Assembly (NCBI GenBank): GCA_015522345.1
Contig: WAML01000208.1
Span: 1-5,608 of the forward strand
From: Desulfurococcales archaeon
GTDB lineage: Archaea; Thermoproteota; Thermoprotei_A; Sulfolobales; Desulfurococcaceae
Length of the DNA: 5,608 nucleotides
Direction of reading: 5' to 3'
In this document: piece after piece, positions 1-5,264 of the stretch
Layout: every line of letters starts with the position of its first letter
How positions within the stretch are numbered: position 1 is the first letter of the stretch
The notes under the pieces: model-generated
Databases searched by the model: none
Told to the model about the DNA's origin: nothing
What the model saw: only the letters and a program-made list of their open reading frames with translations
Made by a program: the position numbers and the translations under genes

Positions 1-1203
1 ATATTTAGTAACTAGATCGAGTATTCTATTTACCTCAGCTTTTACTGTACGTGGTATGCCGGGAGCTTCAATACTCATAAAGCCTCTTATGAGTATAGCT
101 TTTGCTTCATCTTCTGTAAATCCTTTGCTCATTAAATACTCTAGCTCGTCTTGTGCAATAACGCCTATAGCTGCTTCATGGCTTAAAAGTGCTCCCGGCT
201 CCATAGAAGTTATTACTGGTATTGATGAAATAGACGAATTCTTTGATAAAAGTAAGCCTAGACACTCTATATGTCCTTTCGTATCGCCCGTCTTAGCTAG
301 TATTTCTGCTCTAGCATATACTCTAGATCTATCTTTAGCTACTGCTCGAGACACGATTTCTACCGAAGAATTCCTCCCCTCTAATACAGCTTTAGAGCCT
401 ACATCATATACTCCTTCACCAGAAGCAGCAACTACTGTAGCCATATATGCTCTACTTTTTTCACTCAAGTAGACTACAGGATATGTCTGTAGAGAAGCTA
501 TTGGACTATATATTATGTAGTAACTAACATATTCTCCACCATCTAAAACCCTTACTCCAGTCCTTGGCCTTACATGTAGTCCCTCAGTCCATGCATGTAT
601 CATAGAATACGTTAACCTAGCTTTATACCCCACATAGAATTCCGAGATCCCTATATGAATACCTTCTCTAACTCCATGAGGTACCGAACACCCAGTAACT
701 ATATGTGCTTCAGATCCTTCATCAACGTATACTATATTATGAGCATACTGTATTCTCTTATCACTAGTAATCACTAAACACGTGTATATTGGTATGGGGA
801 CTTTTGTCTTAGGAGGAACATAGACAAAATAACCTATTTCTCCTCCATAGAGGTATGCTGATGCAGTATATTTATCGAGATCGGGTCTAACTATACTCCA
901 CGCAAGTTTCCTAGCTACATCGTATTCTTCTAAAGCCTTCTTCAAAGGCATAACTACTACTCCATATTCCTTAAGCATTTTCTGTAGAAACCTGAACATA
1001 GCACTTTCATTTACTTGAATATAACTTATTTTTTCAAGATTCAATAACCCAACTCTATTGACTGCTTCAATAAGCTTTGTATCAGTATTTAATATAGAAT
1101 CCTTTATCTCTGGCGCTTCCATTTCATACTTACTAAGGTCTATATCTGGGCCGTAGAGAGCTGGCTTATTCAATGCTCTCTTAACATCTTCTAATCTAGT
1201 CAT
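1..1203 (-). CDS. sufB: SufB/SmsB-type Fe-S cluster assembly scaffold, 3' end cut by window edge
   Basis: This is a scaffold subunit on which Fe-S clusters are built in the cytoplasm, working with the SufC ATPase. The frame is open for 401 codons from ATG at 1203 to base 1 with no stop, so the C-terminus is missing. The last helices, after LIRGFMSIEAPG (371-382), resemble the usual family ending, so probably little is lost. Residues from about 110 to 345 form the beta-helix core. By hand alignment with E. coli SufB, C172 in VTGCSVP matches C254, C314 in HIECLG matches C405, and E343 in LSHEAAIG matches E434; the spacing C314 to E343 is the same 29 residues as in E. coli. H342 sits where E. 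coli SufD has H360. It follows sufC by 15 nt with GAGGT as ribosome site. It is shorter than E. coli SufB (495 aa), as expected for archaeal two-gene systems (also called SmsB). No sufD is seen; it could lie left of the window. Confidence 0.93.
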   Translation of the reverse strand, partial: MTRLEDVKRALNKPALYGPDIDLSKYEMEAPEIKDSILNTDTKLIEAVNRVGLLNLEKISYIQVNESAMFRFLQKMLKEYGVVVMPLKKALEEYDVARKLAWSIVRPDLDKYTASAYLYGGEIGYFVYVPPKTKVPIPIYTCLVITSDKRIQYAHNIVYVDEGSEAHIVTGCSVPHGVREGIHIGISEFYVGYKARLTYSMIHAWTEGLHVRPRTGVRVLDGGEYVSYYIIYSPIASLQTYPVVYLSEKSRAYMATVVAASGEGVYDVGSKAVLEGRNSSVEIVSRAVAKDRSRVYARAEILAKTGDTKGHIECLGLLLSKNSSISSIPVITSMEPGALLSHEAAIGVIAQDELEYLMSKGFTEDEAKAILIRGFMSIEAPGIPRTVKAEVNRILDLVTKY

Positions 1204-1211
1204 CGTCTACT

Positions 1212-1216
1212 ACCTC
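1212..1216 (-). promoter_or_regulatory. Ribosome binding site of sufB
   Basis: GAGGT lies 8 nt before the sufB ATG, in the 15-nt gap after the sufC stop. It supports the ATG at 1203 as the start and supports co-transcription with sufC. Confidence 0.7.
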
Positions 1217-1218
1217 AT

Positions 1219-1938
1219 CTACTTAGCTAGCATTTTTACTCCTTTAGAATACCCGAACTTCATTACTATAGGTAGTACTTCATCAGGATATCCAGAGTAT
1301 ACAAATCTACCATTCATCATTATATGTACTTTATTTATTCTACTCAATTTATTAGTTATAATACCAGTGTGTGTTACAAGTATTACAGATGATCCACGAG
1401 AGACTAGATAGTCTATAGCATTTGCTATACTCTCTATACTCTCTATATCAACTCCGCTATCAGGTTCATCCAGTAGAGCTAGCTTAGGTGATTGAAGCAT
1501 TACAAGAAATAATTCTGCTCTCTTCTTTTCTCCACCACTAAATCCTACAAAAAGATCCCTATGTAGCAGATCATCTACTTTAAGTATCTTAGACATTATA
1601 CTATAATCACTACATCCACACTTCTTTATAATAGCTTTTGCTATTTCATTAAATTTAACACCTTTTATTTCAGGAGGATGCTGATGTGCAAGTGCAATAC
1701 CTAGTTTAGCTCTTTCATAAGAAGGCATATTAGTTATATCGATTCCATTAAATACTATAGTTCCACCACAGATCCTTACACGGGGTAAACCCATTATAGC
1801 TGAAAGTAGCGTTGATTTACCACTGCCATTAGGACCCATAATAATATGTAGTTCTCCTTTACCAACAGATAAATCAACACCATTAACTATCTTCTTAGCC
1901 TCTATGCAAACATCTAGTCTACTAAGTTTTAACAACAT
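1219..1938 (-). CDS. sufC: SufC/SmsC Fe-S assembly ABC ATPase
   Basis: This is the soluble ABC-type ATPase of the SUF system. It binds SufB and drives conformational change during cluster assembly. At 239 aa it has the normal full length. Motifs in order are Walker A GPNGSGKST (35-43), Q-loop Q86 in LAHQHPPEIKG, signature FSGGEKKR (133-140), Walker B with catalytic E158 in LALLDEPDSGVD (153-164), which also contains the D-loop, and H-loop H190 in VTHTG. The AHQ.P..I.GV stretch and SGGEKKR distinguish SufC from ordinary transport ATPases, and there are no membrane segments. The ATG at 1938 is the only sensible start because an in-frame TAG lies two codons upstream. It is the first gene of a sufC-sufB operon and diverges from the radical SAM gene. 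A strong Shine-Dalgarno site lies unusually far (14 nt) upstream. Confidence 0.96.
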   Translation of the reverse strand: MLLKLSRLDVCIEAKKIVNGVDLSVGKGELHIIMGPNGSGKSTLLSAIMGLPRVRICGGTIVFNGIDITNMPSYERAKLGIALAHQHPPEIKGVKFNEIAKAIIKKCGCSDYSIMSKILKVDDLLHRDLFVGFSGGEKKRAELFLVMLQSPKLALLDEPDSGVDIESIESIANAIDYLVSRGSSVILVTHTGIITNKLSRINKVHIMMNGRFVYSGYPDEVLPIVMKFGYSKGVKMLAK

Positions 1939-1949
1939 AGACTATTCAC
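1929..1949 (-). other. Possible leader mini-ORF (MNSLCC) overlapping sufC start
   Basis: A GTG at 1949 follows the strong AAGGAGGT site by 3 nt and opens a six-codon frame, M-N-S-L-C-C, ending in TAA inside sufC codons 3-4. It is out of frame with sufC, whose own ATG is 14 nt from the same site. Initiation here with translational coupling is possible, but such a short frame can arise by chance and there is no independent support. Confidence 0.15.
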
Positions 1950-1952
1950 GAA

Positions 1953-1960
1953 ACCTCCTT
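1953..1960 (-). promoter_or_regulatory. Strong Shine-Dalgarno site upstream of sufC
   Basis: On the minus strand this reads AAGGAGGT, fully complementary to the archaeal 16S 3' end (ACCTCCTT). The spacer to the sufC ATG is 14 nt, longer than usual. The only other start codon in a closer position is the out-of-frame GTG at 1949. Confidence 0.65.
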
Positions 1961-2010
1961 CTACACTTTTTCTCAGTAATAACCGTCAAGTATACATGTA
2001 GACCAACACT

Positions 2011-2022
2011 ATTAAATTTAAT
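2011..2022 (-). promoter_or_regulatory. Candidate TATA box for the sufCB operon
   Basis: ATTAAATTTAAT is a perfect 12-bp AT palindrome. Used as a TATA box on the minus strand it would start transcription near 1990, giving a leader of about 50 nt that contains the Shine-Dalgarno site. Direct repeats ACCAAC at 2002-2007 and 2025-2030 flank it. No clear purine-rich BRE precedes it, so the call is tentative. The palindrome at 2080-2097 is an alternative. Confidence 0.35.
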
Positions 2023-2079
2023 GAACCAACTATCTGTAAAGAAAAGTAGACTACGTTAGTTGTATCGCTATATTAGGTT

Positions 2080-2097
2080 CTAAATTATTATATTTAG
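2080..2097. promoter_or_regulatory. Palindromic TATA region, probable promoter of the radical SAM gene
   Basis: CTAAAT-N6-ATTTAG is an inverted repeat whose core includes TTATATTTA (2088-2096), a good archaeal TATA match on the plus strand. It predicts a transcription start near 2115-2118, just ahead of the ATG at 2128. Because the element is symmetric it could also serve the minus strand, with a leader of about 125 nt to sufC, or act as an operator. Confidence 0.45.
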
Positions 2098-2127
2098 AGA
2101 TGCAATAGGTTGAGAATACGTGGAAGT

Positions 2128-2967
2128 ATGAAGTATAGAGTAGTATTAGTAAGAGTAAGCAATGCTCTTTCGAAGAGCAGTATCTCTGGCTTAGACTATG
2201 CTTTGAATCCCTATATAGGATGTCTTCATTCATGCATATATTGTTATGCAAGAGATTTTGTAAGATATAGGGAAGTATCCGATCATTGGGGCAAAGTTGT
2301 ATTTGTTAAGAAAAACCTTGTTGATCTACTAAAGTATGAGGTTATAGTTAAAAAACCTGGTATTGTAGGTGTTGGAACAATAACTGATGCATACCAACCT
2401 ATTGAAGCAGTGTATAAGATTACTAGAGAGTCTCTACAAGTACTCTTAGACAAAGGCTTTTATGTGAGTATTCAAACAAAGAATCCTCTCGTTATAAGAG
2501 ATGTAGATATTCTACTTAAATACATTGATAGAGTAGACGTAGGTTTTACAATAACAACTCTAGACAAAGATGTAGCTAGTAGAATAGAGCCTAATGCACC
2601 GCCTCCAAAAGCTCGAGTAAACGCTTTATACAAACTTTCATCAAAGGGCATTAGCACATGGATTTTCATAGGACCAATAATACCTAAAATAAACGATGAC
2701 TTCAACACAATAAAAGAAATAATAAATATAGCCAAAAATACTAATAGCACAGTATACGTAGATCAACTACATATTAAGAAGTTTATGTATAGGAGCAGCA
2801 ATGAAATAATAAAGTACAGCATTGAAAGTATTAAGAAATATAGATGGACTTCATTATTTAATAGAATACGTAGATACTGTAGAGAACAAGGAGTCAAATG
2901 CATAATTATACCAAACGAGTATAGAAAATATAAGAGTTGGCAAGAAAAGTTGGACAAGTACTTCTAA
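2128..2967 (+). CDS. SplB-like radical SAM protein (COG1533 type), substrate unknown
   Basis: This is a radical SAM enzyme predicted to bind a [4Fe-4S] cluster and cleave S-adenosylmethionine; the reaction is not known. Starting at ATG 2128 it has 279 aa. The cluster motif is C32-x3-C36-x2-C39 in GCLHSCIYCYA, preceded by ALNPYIG. Other family signatures are GTITDAYQPIE (83-93), TKNPLVIRDVDIL (117-129), TITTLDKDVASRIEP (141-155) and GPIIPKIND (182-190). These match the archaeal and bacterial SplB-like family rather than a proven spore photoproduct lyase, which is a DNA repair enzyme. The 90 C-terminal residues are Lys/Tyr rich and not diagnostic. An upstream in-frame TTG at 2110 would add six residues, but the TATA box near 2092 puts the transcript start downstream of it, so ATG is preferred. 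No strong Shine-Dalgarno site is seen, consistent with a very short leader. It diverges from sufCB. Confidence 0.88.
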   Translation: MKYRVVLVRVSNALSKSSISGLDYALNPYIGCLHSCIYCYARDFVRYREVSDHWGKVVFVKKNLVDLLKYEVIVKKPGIVGVGTITDAYQPIEAVYKITRESLQVLLDKGFYVSIQTKNPLVIRDVDILLKYIDRVDVGFTITTLDKDVASRIEPNAPPPKARVNALYKLSSKGISTWIFIGPIIPKINDDFNTIKEIINIAKNTNSTVYVDQLHIKKFMYRSSNEIIKYSIESIKKYRWTSLFNRIRRYCREQGVKCIIIPNEYRKYKSWQEKLDKYF

Positions 2968-2986
2968 AATTGAATAATAAATACTT

Positions 2987-3002
2987 GCTTTAGATTTTGT
3001 TC
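2987..3002 (+). terminator. Weak T-rich termination region after the radical SAM gene
   Basis: The stretch CTTTAGATTTTGTT follows the stop by about 20 nt, and archaeal termination often occurs in T-rich tracts. Short complementary arms AATTGAA (2968-2974) and TTCAATT (3000-3006) enclose it, but the loop of 25 nt makes a useful hairpin unlikely. Confidence 0.25.
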
Positions 3003-3038
3003 AATTCAATAAATTAGTATAGCAAAGTTTATTACATA

Positions 3039-3048
3039 GTCTATAGAC
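3039..3048. repeat. 10-bp perfect palindrome upstream of the unknown gene
   Basis: GTCTATAGAC is its own reverse complement and lies about 13 bp upstream of the candidate TATA box at 3061-3069. Its position would suit an activator or repressor site. In AT-rich DNA a 10-bp palindrome can occur by chance. Confidence 0.3.
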
Positions 3049-3060
3049 ATATGATTAGTG

Positions 3061-3069
3061 ATAAATATA
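3061..3069 (+). promoter_or_regulatory. Candidate TATA box for the unknown gene at 3107
   Basis: ATAAATATA is a good archaeal TATA match. Transcription would start near 3091, leaving a leader of about 16 nt before the GTG start. A second AT-rich stretch at 3092-3106 is less likely because it would place the start inside the gene. Confidence 0.4.
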
Positions 3070-3106
3070 GAGGTCATGTCCTACGTCCATACATAAAAGA
3101 TTTAAG

Positions 3107-3838
3107 GTGTATGGGCAAGGCATAAATAGTGATTTTGTGTACACAGGAGACTATGATGACTCGCTCTTCTTCGGCTATCTATCACGTAATGAAGTACTAC
3201 AATTAATTAGTAGGTTGCCACAGTGCCCATATTATGCTAATGAACAAGATCTTTGTCCTCCAACGATTGTAGTGCTAGATGAAGACAATAATAGTCTAAC
3301 AATATCAGCTGCTACAGAGTATGGTAAATATGACTTATACTATGTTGGAGATAAATCAGGTGATATAGCAACTAATGTATCAATAGAGAGAGTAGCAGAA
3401 ATACTTGAAGCATACTATAGTGGTTTGCCATTGAATGTTGAAAGCTATGAAGAAAGGTATCTTCGCTTGTATAGAGAACGCTATGAAGTACTTGCTTATA
3501 TTCCTGGTATTAAAGAAGTCAAAGAAGACTATATTATATGGAGTGGCAGGACAAAACATGTATCAATATATTTTGAAAGAGACAAGTACTCGAATGAAGT
3601 ATATGCTAAAATAGATACTGGCGAAGGAGAAATTAAACTACCATTGCACAGGATCGTGGAAATAAAGTTTGTACGAGGGGGATTCTGGTCTCATCCACAT
3701 GTAGAACTTAAATTCGTTGATGAAAGAGGTCGTGTAAAAGAACATAAAATGAGGCTTGATAAAGAAGATAGAGAAAGAATAGAGTACTTCGCCTCAAGTG
3801 TTGCAAGAATATTGCCTGGTAGAGTAAAGGTCAAGTAG
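3107..3838 (+). CDS. Conserved-looking hypothetical protein, 243 aa, family not recognised
   Basis: I do not recognise this family. The frame is long and has coherent codon use. GTG at 3107 is the first possible start after an in-frame TAG at 3068, and none of the intervening codons is a start. No strong Shine-Dalgarno site is visible. The protein is soluble and acidic, with no signal peptide or membrane segment. The N-terminal part (about 1-115) has a helix at 27-37, a Cys pair in QCPYYANEQDLC (C40, C50), a beta-rich stretch with TIVVLDED, and a helix at 92-105. A charged Tyr/Arg/Glu helix (112-127) leads to a C-terminal part (128-243) of alternating beta strands (YIIWSG, HVSIYF, EVYAKID, IVEIKFVRGG, HVELKFVD), ending in a helix (218-236). 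That order resembles a PH-like fold; this is inference. Its stop lies 32 bp from the convergent glycerate kinase gene. Confidence 0.8.
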   Translation: MYGQGINSDFVYTGDYDDSLFFGYLSRNEVLQLISRLPQCPYYANEQDLCPPTIVVLDEDNNSLTISAATEYGKYDLYYVGDKSGDIATNVSIERVAEILEAYYSGLPLNVESYEERYLRLYRERYEVLAYIPGIKEVKEDYIIWSGRTKHVSIYFERDKYSNEVYAKIDTGEGEIKLPLHRIVEIKFVRGGFWSHPHVELKFVDERGRVKEHKMRLDKEDRERIEYFASSVARILPGRVKVK

Positions 3839-3870
3839 GAAGGCTGCACTATACCGTATTGTATGTTAAA

Positions 3871-5226
3871 CTAAAGTACTATAGCTATTACTATGGAGTT
3901 TACATTAGTTCTTGTAGGGCCAGTATATACTAGTGCTTTTGCATTCTTGAGTGCCTGATATGAATTGTGGTTAAGTAGAAATTCGTCTATATCAATTCCC
4001 TTTTCCACTAGTAAATCATAAGTGTAGGAATCAACTAATCCTCCAGCAGCATCAGTGGGTCCATCTGTACCATCAGTATCTATAGCTATTACAGCAGTAT
4101 TCCTTAAGCCTCTGATTTTCCTAGATATACTTAGGGCAAGTTCTTGATTAGGTCCTCCTACTCCATATTCTTCTCTAGTTAATGTAACAGTAGTTTCACC
4201 GCCTGCAATCAATGCTAATGGTTTCTTAAAAGGTCTATTCCTCTTATGTATCTCCTCTATAATAGAGCCTAGCGCTAGTGCTACATCTTTTGCTTCTCCT
4301 TCTAAAGTAGTTGTGAGAATATATGCATTTAATTTCTTCTCCAATGCTTTCTTATAAGCAGTTTCACAAGCAATAGCGTTACTACCTATTATGAAGTTGT
4401 AGACATTAGGTAGTTCTTCCTTTAGTGTTTCTTCGCGCTCACCTCTAATACCAGAGAGGATGTGCCTTCTAATACTCTCTGGTACTTTATCCCATATTCT
4501 ATAGTTTTTCAAAACTCTATAGGCATCATAGAATGTAGAAGAGTCTTTTACAGTAGGCCCTGATGCAATAACATCTAAAGGATCTCCCACTACATCAGAT
4601 AATATGAGGCTTATTAAAGTACCTTTAACTATTTTAGCTAATTTACCTCCTTTCACTCTAGAAATATGTTTTCTAACGATATTTATCTCATGAATTCTAG
4701 CGCCACTTTCTACGAGTAATTTATTAGTTAATATTTTATCCTCTAGGGAAATCCCTTCTTCAGGTAGAGTAAAGAGAGCCGAGCCACCGCCCGAGATTAA
4801 TACTAGGAGTATGTCTTTTTCACTAACTTTCTTAGCCAGTTCTAAACCCATTAGAGCTCCTTTAAACGAGTTAGTATCTGGTATAGGATGTCCTGCTTCA
4901 ATTACTTTTATTTTCTTGAGTCTGCCTCCATAACCGTATTTTGTTATAATTATTCCATCTGCAATGAATTCTCCAAGAACTTCTTCAACAGCTCTAGCCA
5001 TGCTATAAGCGGCTTTACCGAATCCTAGAACATATATTCTTCCCTTAATAGAGAATTCTTTTCCTTTAACTACAAGCTTTCTATCAATGATCCTGAGCGA
5101 GTTTTTAACAGCATTATACGGATTAGATGATTTAATAGCTTCAATAGCTAGTTCTAATGCTATCTTCTTAGCTTTTATGTCACCGTAGGATAGTAGTTCA
5201 TCTTCATTAAGTACTCTAACAACCAT
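3871..5226 (-). CDS. gck: Glycerate 2-kinase, MOFRL family (DUF4147 + MOFRL)
   Basis: The enzyme phosphorylates D-glycerate with ATP to 2-phosphoglycerate in the cytoplasm (EC 2.7.1.165). In thermophilic archaea this step links non-phosphorylative or branched Entner-Doudoroff sugar breakdown to lower glycolysis. The 451 aa match the family length. The N-terminal DUF4147 domain carries GFGKAAYSM (68-76), GHPIPD (112-117), the phosphate-binding SGGGSA (145-150), VRKHIS.VKGGK (184-195) and LSDVVGDPLDVIASGPT (209-225). The C-terminal MOFRL domain carries GGETTV (342-347), GGPNQELALS (357-366), DTDGTDGPTDAAGG (383-396) and TGPTRTNVNSI (435-445). R439 stands where I recall glycine (TGPTGTN) in many homologues. 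The ATG at 5226 has a very good ribosome site. The small membrane protein gene ends 38 bp upstream on the same strand, so the two may be co-transcribed. It is also called garK in the archaeal literature; glycerate dehydrogenase or hydroxypyruvate reductase names in databases are older misnomers. Confidence 0.94.
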   Translation of the reverse strand: MVVRVLNEDELLSYGDIKAKKIALELAIEAIKSSNPYNAVKNSLRIIDRKLVVKGKEFSIKGRIYVLGFGKAAYSMARAVEEVLGEFIADGIIITKYGYGGRLKKIKVIEAGHPIPDTNSFKGALMGLELAKKVSEKDILLVLISGGGSALFTLPEEGISLEDKILTNKLLVESGARIHEINIVRKHISRVKGGKLAKIVKGTLISLILSDVVGDPLDVIASGPTVKDSSTFYDAYRVLKNYRIWDKVPESIRRHILSGIRGEREETLKEELPNVYNFIIGSNAIACETAYKKALEKKLNAYILTTTLEGEAKDVALALGSIIEEIHKRNRPFKKPLALIAGGETTVTLTREEYGVGGPNQELALSISRKIRGLRNTAVIAIDTDGTDGPTDAAGGLVDSYTYDLLVEKGIDIDEFLLNHNSYQALKNAKALVYTGPTRTNVNSIVIAIVL

Positions 5227-5230
5227 AAAA

Positions 5231-5240
5231 GATCATCTCC
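5231..5240 (-). promoter_or_regulatory. Extended Shine-Dalgarno site of glycerate 2-kinase
   Basis: On the minus strand GGAGATGATC matches the full anti-Shine-Dalgarno complement GGAGGTGATC at 9 of 10 positions and ends 4 nt before the ATG at 5226. It fixes that start and indicates translation from a leadered, possibly polycistronic, mRNA. Confidence 0.7.
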
Positions 5241-5264
5241 AATAGATATACTTACTTAAGCAAA

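Noticed and set aside
56..472. Plus-strand open frame of 138 codons
   Set aside because: It is antisense to sufB, whose minus-strand frame carries clear family motifs over the same bases. Its Ser/Ala/Leu-rich translation shows no domain.
2051..2251. Minus-strand open frame of 66 codons across the radical SAM start
   Set aside because: It overlaps the conserved radical SAM cysteine motif on the other strand and the divergent promoter, and it has no recognisable features.
2472..2957. Two minus-strand open frames (2472-2750 and 2763-2957) with hydrophobic translations
   Set aside because: Both are shadows of the radical SAM coding region. Their hydrophobicity comes from reading Lys/Ile-rich codons in reverse.
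3051..3125. 24-codon plus-strand frame from ATG 3051 overlapping the GTG start at 3107
   Set aside because: It runs through the candidate TATA box, has no ribosome site, and ends just inside the unknown gene in another frame. A frameshifted N-terminus was considered, but nothing in the translation supports it.
3839..3870. Possible bidirectional terminator between the convergent genes
   Set aside because: The 32-bp gap contains only a small ATAC-C-GTAT palindrome and no T-run on either strand, too little to call a terminator.
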